This document shows, piece by piece, positions 1 through 6,695 of a stretch of 6,695 bases of DNA. Source of the DNA: an uncultured Clostridia bacterium (GTDB lineage: Bacteria > Bacillota > Clostridia > Oscillospirales > Oscillospiraceae). Numbering within the stretch: the stretch's first letter is position 1; each line of letters begins with the position of its first letter. The DNA lies in contig CALYTU010000081.1 of assembly GCA_945487445.1 (NCBI GenBank), positions 1 through 6,695 of the forward strand, read 5' to 3'. The notes below the pieces were generated by a model. The model worked only from the letters and a program-made list of their open reading frames with translations. It was not told where the DNA came from and ran no database searches. Both the position numbers and the translations under genes were made by a program.

Positions 1-52
1 AACGGATTTCTCACTTCGTTCGAAATGACAGATGGGGCTACTGAATAGATAC
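1..52. repeat. Right-hand part of a palindromic miniature element (partial, cut by window edge)
   Basis: These 52 bases are identical, in the same orientation, to 5464-5515, the right end of the complete element at 5393-5515. They include the arm CGGATTTCTC, the arm TCGAAATGACA and the terminal motif CTGAATAGATAC. The left half lies outside the window, so a target duplication cannot be tested for this copy. Sequence after base 52 differs from that after 5515, which places the element boundary at the terminal GATAC. Confidence 0.85.
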
Positions 53-80
53 TTCTGAACTATTCTATTCTGAAACGAGG

Positions 81-122
81 CAACCAAAAAGAGCTTCCCG
101 GGCGGGAAGCTCTTTTTGGTTG
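81..122 (-). terminator. Intrinsic terminator of the str operon, downstream of tuf
   Basis: A perfect 19-bp inverted repeat (81-99 with 104-122) closes on a 4-base loop at 100-103. The stem contains GAGCTTCCC paired with GGGAAGCTC, flanked by A5 on one side and T5 on the other. It starts three bases after the tuf TAA stop. Read on the minus strand the 3' arm carries the run CTCTTTTTGG, typical of a Rho-independent terminator whose U-tract lies in the stem. The symmetry means it could also stop transcription entering from the left. Confidence 0.95.
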
Positions 123-125
123 GAA

Positions 126-1331
126 TTAGTCCTCGTTAATGCCGATGACAACGCCGGAGCCAACGGTTCTGCCGCCTTCGCGGATAGCGAAGCGGAGGCC
201 GTTCTCAATGGCGATGGGGGTAATCAGCTCAACGTCCATGTCGACGTTGTCGCCGGGCATGCACATCTCAACGCCTTCGGGCAGGGAGATGATGCCGGTC
301 ACGTCAGTGGTACGGAAATAGAACTGGGGCCGATAGTTGTTGAAGAACGGGGTATGACGGCCGCCTTCTTCCTTGGTCAGAACGTAAACCTGGCCCTTGA
401 ACTTGGTGTGGGGATGAATGGAACCGGGCTTGGACAGAACCTGGCCACGCTCGATGGCTTTCTTGTCAACGCCGCGGAGCAGAGCGCCGATATTGTCGCC
501 AGCCTCAGCGAAGTCAAGCAGCTTGTGGAACATCTCGATGTCGGTGACAACGGTGCTCTTCTTCTCGTCGGACAGGCCAACGATTTCGACAGGCTCCATC
601 TTCTTGATGGTACCACGCTCGACACGACCAGTGGCGACAGTGCCGCGGCCGGAGATGGTGAAGACGTCCTCAACGGGCATCAGGAAGGGCATATCAGCCT
701 TGCGGTCAGGCGTGGGGATCCAGGTGTCAACAGCGTCCATGAGCTCCTTGATGCAGGCGTACTCGGGGGCGTTGGGATCGGTGGACTCACTGACCAGAGC
801 GTTCAGAGCAGAACCGCGGATGATGGGGGTGTCATCGCCGGGGAAGCCGTAGAAGTCGAGGGTCTCGCGGACTTCCATCTCGACCAGCTCGAGCAGCTCC
901 TCGTCGTCAACCTGGTCGCACTTGTTCAGGAAGACCAGGACGGAGGGCACGTTAACCTGACGGGCCAGCAGCAGGTGCTCCTTGGTCTGGGCCATGGGGC
1001 CGTCGGAAGCAGCGATAACCAGGATCGCACCGTCCATCTGAGCAGCGCCGGTAATCATGTTCTTGATGTAGTCGGCGTGGCCCGGGCAGTCAACGTGGGC
1101 ATAGTGACGCACAGCGGTCTCGTACTCAACGTGAGCGGTATTGATGGTAATACCGCGCTCTCTCTCTTCGGGAGCCTTGTCGATGGAAGAATAGTCAGTG
1201 TACTCAGCGCCGCCCATCATAGCCAGATACTTGGTGATGGCAGCGGTCAGAGTGGTCTTGCCATGGTCGATGTGGCCGATGGTGCCGATATTGACATGGG
1301 GCTTGGTTCTGTTGAATTTCTGCTTTGCCAT
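126..1331 (-). CDS. tuf: Translation elongation factor Tu (EF-Tu)
   Basis: Encodes a 401-residue GTPase that carries aminoacyl-tRNA as an EF-Tu-GTP-tRNA complex to the ribosomal A site. The G domain shows G1 GHIDHGKT (19-26), G2 RGITI (59-63), G3 DCPGH (81-85, with H85 the catalytic histidine), G4 NKCD (136-139) and G5 GSAL (173-176); beta-barrel domains 2 and 3 follow to the end. Length is normal for the family. G1 has Ile where E. coli has Val in GHVDHGKT, a conservative change. The ATG at 1331 lies 10 bases after AGGAGG (1342-1347). It is the last gene of the str operon, 148 bases after fusA, with its own promoter at 1394-1422 and a terminator 3 bases past the stop. Residue Q125, matching a known kirromycin-resistance site, is the sensitive-type Gln. 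Confidence 0.99.
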   Translation of the reverse strand: MAKQKFNRTKPHVNIGTIGHIDHGKTTLTAAITKYLAMMGGAEYTDYSSIDKAPEERERGITINTAHVEYETAVRHYAHVDCPGHADYIKNMITGAAQMDGAILVIAASDGPMAQTKEHLLLARQVNVPSVLVFLNKCDQVDDEELLELVEMEVRETLDFYGFPGDDTPIIRGSALNALVSESTDPNAPEYACIKELMDAVDTWIPTPDRKADMPFLMPVEDVFTISGRGTVATGRVERGTIKKMEPVEIVGLSDEKKSTVVTDIEMFHKLLDFAEAGDNIGALLRGVDKKAIERGQVLSKPGSIHPHTKFKGQVYVLTKEEGGRHTPFFNNYRPQFYFRTTDVTGIISLPEGVEMCMPGDNVDMDVELITPIAIENGLRFAIREGGRTVGSGVVIGINED

Positions 1332-1393
1332 TGATTGATTTCCTCCTGTAAAAGTTGTGGATCAGTGACTTGCGCATATTTTCAGTCATAAGC

Positions 1394-1422
1394 ATTTTAC
1401 ACTATGTTCCCTGAAAATACAA
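1394..1422 (-). promoter_or_regulatory. Internal sigma-A promoter for tuf
   Basis: On the minus strand, -35 TTGTAT (1417-1422) and -10 TAAAAT (1394-1399) are separated by exactly 17 bases, in the AT-rich gap between fusA and tuf. The predicted start is near 1387, giving a leader of about 56 bases before the tuf ATG. Extra transcription of tuf fits the known higher demand for EF-Tu than for EF-G. Assigned from sequence only. Confidence 0.7.
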
Positions 1423-1479
1423 GCATTATTTTTGTAAAAAGAAGGTTTTATTGTGGGAATTCACGGCCACGCGGCACGA

Positions 1480-3555
<2,076 letters not shown>

Positions 3556-3585
3556 GGTATCGCTCCTTTTGTCGGTTTCGGAGAA

Positions 3586-4056
3586 TTACCAACGGAAATG
3601 GGAGAAAGCCTTGTTGGCTTCGGCCATCTTGTGGGTATCCTCACGCTTCTTCACAGAGGCGCCGGTATTGTTGCAGGCGTCCATAATCTCGCCGGCCAGG
3701 CGCTCTTTCATGGTCTTCTCGCTGCGTTTGCGGGCATAGGTGGTGATCCACCGCAGACCCAAGGTCTGCCGGCGGTCGGGCTTGACCTCCAGGGGGACCT
3801 GGTAGGTGGCGCCGCCCACGCGGCGGGACTTGACTTCCAGGGCAGGCATGATGTTTTCCATGGCCTGCTGGAAAGCTTCCAGACCGTTCTTGCCGGTCTT
3901 CTGCTCTACGAGCTCAAACGCGCCGTAGACGACCTTCTGGGCAACGCCCTTCTTGCCGTCGAGCATGATGCTGTTGACGAGCTTAGTCACCAGAACGGAA
4001 TTGTAAATAGGATCCGGGAGAACTTCTCTCTTAGGAACATTACCTCTTCTGGGCAC
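3586..4056 (-). CDS. rpsG: 30S ribosomal protein S7
   Basis: Encodes 156 residues, the standard bacterial S7 length, starting (M/V)PRRGNVPKRE and ending SHFRW. S7 is a primary binder of the 3' major domain of 16S rRNA, nucleates the 30S head, and contacts the E-site tRNA and mRNA. The start chosen is GTG at 4056-4054: AAGGAGG (4065-4071) sits 8 bases upstream, and family alignment begins at PRRG. An in-frame ATG at 4074 would add six residues encoded by the Shine-Dalgarno site itself, so it is rejected. Upstream lies an unusually long 215-base gap to rpsL; downstream fusA begins 30 bases after the TAA. In E. coli S7 represses translation through the rpsL-rpsG intercistronic RNA; whether that holds here cannot be told from this sequence. 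Confidence 0.98.
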   Translation of the reverse strand: MPRRGNVPKREVLPDPIYNSVLVTKLVNSIMLDGKKGVAQKVVYGAFELVEQKTGKNGLEAFQQAMENIMPALEVKSRRVGGATYQVPLEVKPDRRQTLGLRWITTYARKRSEKTMKERLAGEIMDACNNTGASVKKREDTHKMAEANKAFSHFRW

Positions 4057-4064
4057 TTCGCTTC

Positions 4065-4071
4065 CCTCCTT
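4065..4071 (-). promoter_or_regulatory. Ribosome binding site fixing the GTG start of rpsG
   Basis: Minus-strand AAGGAGG lies 8 bases before GTG (4056-4054). It overlaps the region just after the alternative ATG at 4074, which therefore has to be part of the leader. Confidence 0.9.
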
Positions 4072-4079
4072 CATATAAT

Positions 4080-4171
4080 AATGATTTCATAGGTACTTCA
4101 AAGGGACTTTCACCCTCTGTTGGTGCTTGCCAGAGGTAATACAGATCCTTCGCACAGCCCGACAGGCGCAC
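4080..4171 (-). other. Possible 5' group II intron-like remnant in the rpsL-rpsG gap
   Basis: Read on the minus strand, this segment begins GTGCGCC, like the GUGYG 5' end of group II introns. It continues to a hairpin CCTCTG...CAGAGG, which is overlapped by AGGGTGAAAGTCCCTTT, a stem capped by a GAAA tetraloop. GGGTGAAAGTCCC-like hairpins are frequent in domain I of bacterial group II introns. There is no domain V, no reverse transcriptase and no 3' end, so at most it is a truncated fragment. It may instead be a regulatory leader of rpsG. The identification rests on recalled motifs, not on a model search. Confidence 0.3.
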
Positions 4172-4213
4172 ACAGTGGGCCGTAACGGGGGGCGATAATC
4201 TATATAAACTCAT

Positions 4214-4239
4214 GGCAAGGTTCTGCCTTGTCACAAGGC
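4214..4239 (-). other. Competing small hairpins just after rpsL
   Basis: GCCTTG (4225-4230) can pair with CAAGGC (4234-4239) across a 3-base loop, or CCTTG within it can pair with CAAGG (4216-4220). The structures exclude each other. There is no U-tract, so this is not a terminator. It begins about 33 bases past the rpsL stop and could mark an mRNA processing or end-protection site. Confidence 0.3.
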
Positions 4240-4271
4240 AAAGGTGTCAAACTGACGGAAGGCGCAAGAAA

Positions 4272-4697
4272 TTACTTCTTCTTGCCGGCCTTGGGCTTCT
4301 TAGCGCCGTACTTGGAACGGGCCTGCATTCTGCCCTGGACGCCCTGGGTATCGAGCGTGCCGCGGATGATGTGGTAACGAACGCCGGGGAGGTCCTTGAC
4401 ACGGCCGCCGCGAATGAGGACGACGGAGTGCTCCTGCAGGTTGTGGCCTTCGCCGGGAATGTAGGAAGAAACCTCATACCCGTTGGTCAGGCGAACACGG
4501 GCGATCTTACGCAGAGCGGAGTTCGGCTTCTTGGGGGTGGTGGTACGAACTGCGGTGCAGACGCCTCTCTTCTGGGGGGAGGACAGATCGGTGGTCCGGT
4601 TCTTCAGGGTGTTCATGCCCTTCTGCAGAGCGGGAGCGGTGGACTTGTAGGTAACCTGCTCACGGCCCTTTCTTACCAGCTGATTAAAAGTAGGCAT
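4272..4697 (-). CDS. rpsL: 30S ribosomal protein S12
   Basis: Encodes 141 residues, starting MPTFNQLVRKGR. S12 lies at the decoding centre of the 30S subunit and controls accuracy of tRNA selection. Compared with E. coli it has the 13-residue insertion after APAL (about residues 25-40) usual in Firmicutes, and a lysine-rich tail ending KKPKAGKKK. Core motifs are SPQKRGVC (40-47), TPKKPNSALRK (54-64), GEGHNLQEHS (82-91) and RVKDLPGVRYH from 99. K56 and K101, equivalent to E. coli Lys43 and Lys88, are wild type, so these streptomycin-resistance positions are in the sensitive state. D102 is the position methylthiolated in some bacteria. The ATG at 4697 follows AAAGGAG (4705-4711) by 7 bases; an in-frame ATG at 4718 would put the Shine-Dalgarno inside the gene. 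It is preceded by rplGB, 164 bases upstream. Confidence 0.99.
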   Translation of the reverse strand: MPTFNQLVRKGREQVTYKSTAPALQKGMNTLKNRTTDLSSPQKRGVCTAVRTTTPKKPNSALRKIARVRLTNGYEVSSYIPGEGHNLQEHSVVLIRGGRVKDLPGVRYHIIRGTLDTQGVQGRMQARSKYGAKKPKAGKKK

Positions 4698-4704
4698 TTG
4701 TTGT

Positions 4705-4711
4705 CTCCTTT
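4705..4711 (-). promoter_or_regulatory. Ribosome binding site fixing the rpsL start
   Basis: Minus-strand AAAGGAG stands 7 bases before the ATG at 4697 and rules out the upstream in-frame ATG at 4718. Confidence 0.9.
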
Positions 4712-4745
4712 CTTTCATATTCCGGGGGTTGCCCGGTTATTATTT

Positions 4746-4778
4746 CCAGGAATCGGCTGTTTCATACAGCAATTCCGG
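4746..4778 (-). other. Imperfect hairpin in the rplGB-rpsL gap
   Basis: CC (4746-4747), GGAAT (4749-4753) and GCTGT (4756-4760) pair with ACAGC (4766-4770), ATTCC (4772-4776) and GG (4777-4778). The stem has 12 pairs with a bulged A and a small internal loop, capped by five bases. It lies about 50 bases upstream of the rpsL start. No U-run follows. A role as a ribosomal-protein or RplGB binding site is possible but unproven; I found no convincing promoter in this gap. Confidence 0.4.
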
Positions 4779-4861
4779 GATTACGGTATTTGCGAAGCGC
4801 GGATGGCAAATCAGGTCAAGTTCAAACTGATTGCGGCGTCCGGCAGCCCCGATTTTGCCTT

Positions 4862-5110
4862 TCACTTCGCCGCAAGGAGGCCGGCAGCCGAGGCGCCGAC
4901 GGCAATGCCGCAGGCCTGGCCCAGTTCCTTCATGGTGGGTACCCAAATGACGGGAACGGATCGGTCCGCAGCCAAAGATGCAATGGGTGCGGTAATGGCG
5001 GGGTCTGCATCCCCGGCCAGGAAGATCGCACGGACCTCGTCTCTGCCATCGGCCTTGCGAAGCTGCTTGACGCCCACGACCTTCGGGGATTTCTTCAGCT
5101 CGCGCAGCAA
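4862..5110 (-). CDS. rplGB: L7Ae-family K-turn RNA-binding ribosomal protein (YbxF/RplGB-like)
   Basis: Encodes 82 residues of the L7Ae/L30e/S12e/Gadd45 fold. Family marks are VVGVKQLRKA (11-20, matching the RNA-contacting GTKQ-like loop), the hydrophobic strand with LAGDADP (31-37), VPVIWV (52-57) and ELGQACG (62-68) followed by a hydrophobic C-terminal helix. Length equals the Bacillus subtilis homologue YbxF/RplGB, which binds kink-turn RNA and sits immediately upstream of rpsL, as here. The start is TTG at 5110-5108: GGAGG (5118-5122) is 7 bases upstream and no ATG or GTG start fits the alignment. It is the first gene of the str operon, behind the promoter at 5174-5202. The cellular role of these proteins in bacteria is not well settled; they are associated with the ribosome but dispensable in B. 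subtilis. Confidence 0.9.
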   Translation of the reverse strand: MLRELKKSPKVVGVKQLRKADGRDEVRAIFLAGDADPAITAPIASLAADRSVPVIWVPTMKELGQACGIAVGASAAGLLAAK

Positions 5111-5117
5111 TTTGGCA

Positions 5118-5122
5118 CCTCC
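5118..5122 (-). promoter_or_regulatory. Ribosome binding site for the TTG start of rplGB
   Basis: Minus-strand GGAGG is 7 bases before TTG (5110-5108). This decides a rare start codon for the first gene of the operon. Confidence 0.85.
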
Positions 5123-5135
5123 AAACGTCTGTTTT

Positions 5136-5162
5136 TGGGCGCAGATGGGCGCAATACGCCCA
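5136..5162 (-). promoter_or_regulatory. Leader hairpin with two alternative pairings before rplGB
   Basis: TGGGCG occurs twice (5136-5141 and 5146-5151) and CGCCCA once (5157-5162), as read on the plus strand. In the transcript the first arm can pair with either of two copies of CGCCCA. The nearer pairing has a 5-base loop (5152-5156). It lies at the very 5' end of the predicted mRNA. This could stabilise the transcript or act as a protein-responsive switch; function is not shown. Confidence 0.4.
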
Positions 5163-5173
5163 CGCAGGATGAT

Positions 5174-5202
5174 ATTATAGCAGATTATACGAAATTAGTC
5201 AA
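5174..5202 (-). promoter_or_regulatory. Strong sigma-A promoter of the str operon
   Basis: On the minus strand, -35 TTGACT (5197-5202) and a perfect -10 TATAAT (5174-5179) are separated by exactly 17 bases. A/T-rich tracts (about 5203-5240, with runs of T and A) lie just upstream, as for an UP element. A second TATAAT at 5184-5189 lacks a good -35. The predicted transcription start is near 5167, giving a leader of about 57 bases before the TTG start of rplGB. Confidence 0.9.
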
Positions 5203-5248
5203 GAAAATTTGTTAAGAATTTCAAAAAAATAGTTTGTATTGCAAAACA

Positions 5249-5374
5249 GTTCAGCCCGTGCGAAAACCCTCCGGTTTTGCGCAGGGCGGCCAGCCCCCCG
5301 CCGCCTCAATCCGTGCCAGCGTGTCAGCGGCGGCCTGGAATCAGGCCGCCCTACGGCACAGGCTGAACAGATAC
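5249..5374. repeat. GC-rich palindromic intergenic repeat element
   Basis: Imperfect inverted arms GTTCAGCCCGTGC (5249-5261) and GCACAGGCTGAAC (5356-5368) bound this element. Inner arms GCAGGGCGGCC (5281-5291) and the complement GGCCGCCCTAC (5344-5354) are also related. Within it are two hairpins: a perfect 9-bp stem GGCGGCCTG/CAGGCCGCC (5329-5350, loop GAAT) and AAAACC/GGTTTT (about 5263-5276). The right end continues to CTGAACAGATAC (5363-5374), a close match to the terminal motif of the neighbouring element at 5393-5515, so the two may share an origin. No coding sequence or clear target duplication is seen. It fills the 407-base gap between ychF and rplGB together with the next element and the str promoter. 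Confidence 0.6.
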
Positions 5375-5384
5375 CGAATTACAG

Positions 5385-5523
5385 CATCAGACGTATCTGT
5401 TCAGTATCCTGTCATTTCGAGGCGATTCATCGCCGAGAAATCCGTATTATCTACGCAAAAAGGAACGGATTTCTCACTTCGTTCGAAATGACAGATGGGG
5501 CTACTGAATAGATACCATCAGAC
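5385..5523. mobile_element. Miniature inverted-repeat element (5393-5515) with apparent 8-bp target duplication
   Basis: The 123-bp element starts GTATCTGTTCAGTA and ends TACTGAATAGATAC, an inverted repeat with one mismatch. Inner arms TGTCATTTCGA (5410-5420) with TCGAAATGACA (5483-5493) and GAGAAATCCG (5435-5444) with CGGATTTCTC (5466-5475) are perfect. GGCGAT-TC-ATCGCC forms a side hairpin (5421-5434). Identical 8-mers CATCAGAC lie directly outside (5385-5392 and 5516-5523), as expected of a target-site duplication. No transposase is encoded, so it would depend on one in trans. Sequences of the TGTCATTTCGA...GAGAAATCC type are, from memory, abundant between genes in Oscillospirales genomes. 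Because it forms a long palindrome right after ychF it may also terminate or cap that transcript. Confidence 0.75.
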
Positions 5524-6591
5524 GTTAAACAGGAAGTTGACGATGTCGCCGTCCTTCATGACGTAGTCCTTGCCTTCCAGCCGGAACAGGCCCTTGGACT
5601 TGGCGGCCGCCATGGTACCGCAGGCCTTCAGGTCCTCGAAAGCCACCACTTCCGCGCGGATGAAGCCCCGCTCGATGTCGGAGTGAATCTTTCCCGCCGC
5701 ACGGGGTGCCTTGGTGCCCCGGGTGATGGTCCAGGCGTGGACATCATCTGGTCCGGCAGTCAGGAAGGAGATGTAGCCGAGCAGTTCATAGGAGGTCTTA
5801 ATCAGCCGGTCCAGCCCACGCTCCGTGAGTCCCAGCTCCTCCATAAACATCTGCGCGTCCTCGGGCTCCATGTCCATGATGTCCTCTTCAAACTTGGCCG
5901 CCACGGGCAGGACAGCGGCGCCTTGCTCGGCAGCCAGTCCGGAAAGGGCCAGATATTGGTCGTTCTGCCGATAATTCGCCATGCCATCTTCGTCGAGGTT
6001 GGCTGCGTAGATCACCGGCTTGGTGGAGAGCAGGCCGCCGTCCTGCAAAATGTCCTTGTCCTCATCGGTGAAGTCGAAGGTCCGGGCGGGCCGACCCTCG
6101 GAGAGATGGGCAAGCAGGGCCTCGCACATCTCGGCCTCCCGCTTGTACTTCTTGTCGCCGCCCTTGAGGTTCTTTTTTGCCTTCTCCAGGCGGCGTTCCA
6201 CCACTTCCAGATCCGCCAGAATCAGTTCCAGCTCCAGCGTCTCGGCGTCGGAGCGGGCGTCAGCCGGATCAGGAAAGAGGCCCGCGTTGTCAAAGCAGCG
6301 GATCACATGCACCAGCGCGTCGGTCTGTCGGATGTTCTGCAAAACGGAGTTGCCCCGGCCCGAGCCCTTGCTCACGCCCGCCACATCCACAAAGTCGATG
6401 CTGGCGGGGGAATACTTCTTGGGCTTGTAATACTCGGCCAGCCAGTCCAGACGCTCGTCCGGTACCTTGGCCTGACCGATGTTCGGTTTGCTGGCCCCGC
6501 CATAGCCGCCGGTCTCGGCTCTGGAGCCCGTCAGGGCATTGTAAAGCGTCGTCTTACCCACCCCGGGCAAGCCTACGATTCCTAATTTCAT
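5518..6591 (-). CDS. ychF: YchF/OLA1-family P-loop ATPase (divergent)
   Basis: Encodes 357 residues of the Obg-related YchF family, ribosome-associated NTPases that prefer ATP. Order: G domain with P-loop GLPGVGKTT (7-15), G3 DVAG (69-72) and NLDE (198-201), the NxxE that replaces NKxD in this family; a charged helical coiled-coil insert (about 120-165); a C-terminal TGS-like domain (about 275-355) with the HAWTITRGTKAP stretch. It departs from typical YchF: P-loop GLPGVGKTT rather than GLPNVGKST, switch I lacking the FPFCTIEPN motif, and switch II four residues shorter (DVAGVSKGSGRGN). It may thus be a paralogue rather than the housekeeping copy. ATG 6591 follows AAGGAG (6602-6607) by 10 bases; an in-frame ATG at 6660 lies upstream of the promoter and is rejected. 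The TGA stop (5518-5520) falls in the target duplication of the adjacent element. Confidence 0.9.
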   Translation of the reverse strand: MKLGIVGLPGVGKTTLYNALTGSRAETGGYGGASKPNIGQAKVPDERLDWLAEYYKPKKYSPASIDFVDVAGVSKGSGRGNSVLQNIRQTDALVHVIRCFDNAGLFPDPADARSDAETLELELILADLEVVERRLEKAKKNLKGGDKKYKREAEMCEALLAHLSEGRPARTFDFTDEDKDILQDGGLLSTKPVIYAANLDEDGMANYRQNDQYLALSGLAAEQGAAVLPVAAKFEEDIMDMEPEDAQMFMEELGLTERGLDRLIKTSYELLGYISFLTAGPDDVHAWTITRGTKAPRAAGKIHSDIERGFIRAEVVAFEDLKACGTMAAAKSKGLFRLEGKDYVMKDGDIVNFLFNV

Positions 6592-6601
6592 ATTGTGTAC
6601 A

Positions 6602-6607
6602 CTCCTT
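6602..6607 (-). promoter_or_regulatory. Ribosome binding site fixing the ychF start
   Basis: Minus-strand AAGGAG lies 10 bases before the ATG at 6591, where alignment with the family (MKLGIVGLPG) begins. Confidence 0.85.
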
Positions 6608-6628
6608 CGTGCGTTCATTCCGCCGGGT

Positions 6629-6657
6629 ATTGTACCATAAAACCCCGCGCTTCGCAA
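6629..6657 (-). promoter_or_regulatory. Sigma-A promoter of ychF with extended -10
   Basis: Minus-strand -35 TTGCGA (6652-6657) and -10 TACAAT (6629-6634) are 17 bases apart, and TGG directly before the -10 fits the extended TGn motif. The predicted start is near 6622, about 30 bases before the ychF ATG. The 35 bases upstream (6661-6695) hold a T-rich run on the minus strand and no recognisable gene; they could be the tail of a terminator for a gene beyond the window. Confidence 0.75.
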
Positions 6658-6695
6658 CATCTTTACAAATGAAAAAGAAAAAATAGCCGCGTCAG

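Noticed and set aside
120..1334. Plus-strand open frame of 404 codons opposite tuf
   Set aside because: It mirrors the EF-Tu gene exactly, has low-complexity composition and no Shine-Dalgarno site or family resemblance; it is produced by GC-biased codon use on the other strand.
4040..4234. Minus-strand 64-codon open frame in the rpsL-rpsG gap
   Set aside because: It overlaps the rpsG start and its ribosome binding site in another frame and has no suitable Shine-Dalgarno site; the segment is better explained as structured non-coding RNA.
4201..4253. Possible promoter for rpsG (TTGACA and AT-rich TATATA on the minus strand)
   Set aside because: TTGACA has no acceptable -10 at 15-19 bases, and TATATAG lacks a matching -35, so no promoter can be supported.
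4740..4946. Minus-strand 68-codon open frame overlapping the end of rplGB
   Set aside because: Out of frame with rplGB, no homology seen and no clear ribosome binding site.
5234..5511. Plus-strand small open frames across the repeat region
   Set aside because: They run through two palindromic repeats and have no start signals; repeat sequence accounts for them.
5249..5515. Possible CRISPR array, because several related repeats occur close together
   Set aside because: The repeats are inverted arms of two different palindromes with unequal spacing, not regular direct repeats with unique spacers, and no cas gene is present.
5683..6585. Plus-strand open frame of 300 codons opposite ychF
   Set aside because: Antisense to a well-supported gene with conserved nucleotide-binding motifs; no promoter or ribosome binding site of its own was found.
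6661..6695. Possible terminator of an upstream gene (T-rich run on the minus strand)
   Set aside because: Only a T-rich tract and a short GC stretch are visible; the other arm of any hairpin would lie outside the window.

Overview
The window looks like chromosomal DNA from a moderately GC-rich member of the Clostridia, most plausibly Oscillospirales. The evidence is the gene set and order, strong purine-rich Shine-Dalgarno sites, an S12 with the Firmicutes-type N-terminal insertion, an L7Ae-family gene directly before rpsL (the Bacillus/Clostridium arrangement), and intergenic palindromes of the TGTCATTTCGA type that I recall as common in gut Oscillospirales. The taxonomic call is an inference; no rRNA gene is present.

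All six protein genes are on the minus strand. Read in the direction of transcription (right to left), the window holds: a YchF/OLA1-type P-loop ATPase with its own promoter (5518-6591); a 407-base non-coding block (5111-5517) with two palindromic repeat elements, then an AT-rich stretch, a strong sigma-A promoter and a short structured leader; and the str operon, rplGB - rpsL - rpsG - fusA - tuf (5110 down to 126), ended by a long perfect hairpin terminator at 81-122. The leftmost 52 bases are the right part of a second copy of one of the palindromic elements, so copies in the same orientation bracket the str operon.

The operon genes work together in translation. S12 and S7 are 30S proteins of the decoding centre and head, EF-G drives translocation, EF-Tu delivers aminoacyl-tRNA, and RplGB is a small K-turn-binding ribosome-associated protein. 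Inside the operon there is a second promoter in front of tuf, a hairpin across the fusA stop codon, and an unusually long rpsL-rpsG gap (215 bases) that carries a sequence resembling the 5' part of a group II intron. True starts of rpsG (GTG), rplGB (TTG), rpsL and ychF are set by Shine-Dalgarno placement and family alignment.

The core genes are ordinary. The more interesting material is the well-delimited miniature element with an apparent 8-bp target duplication at the ychF stop codon, the divergent nucleotide-binding motifs of the YchF protein, the separation of the str operon from rpoBC, and the possible intron remnant. I see no previously undescribed defence or metabolic system here.
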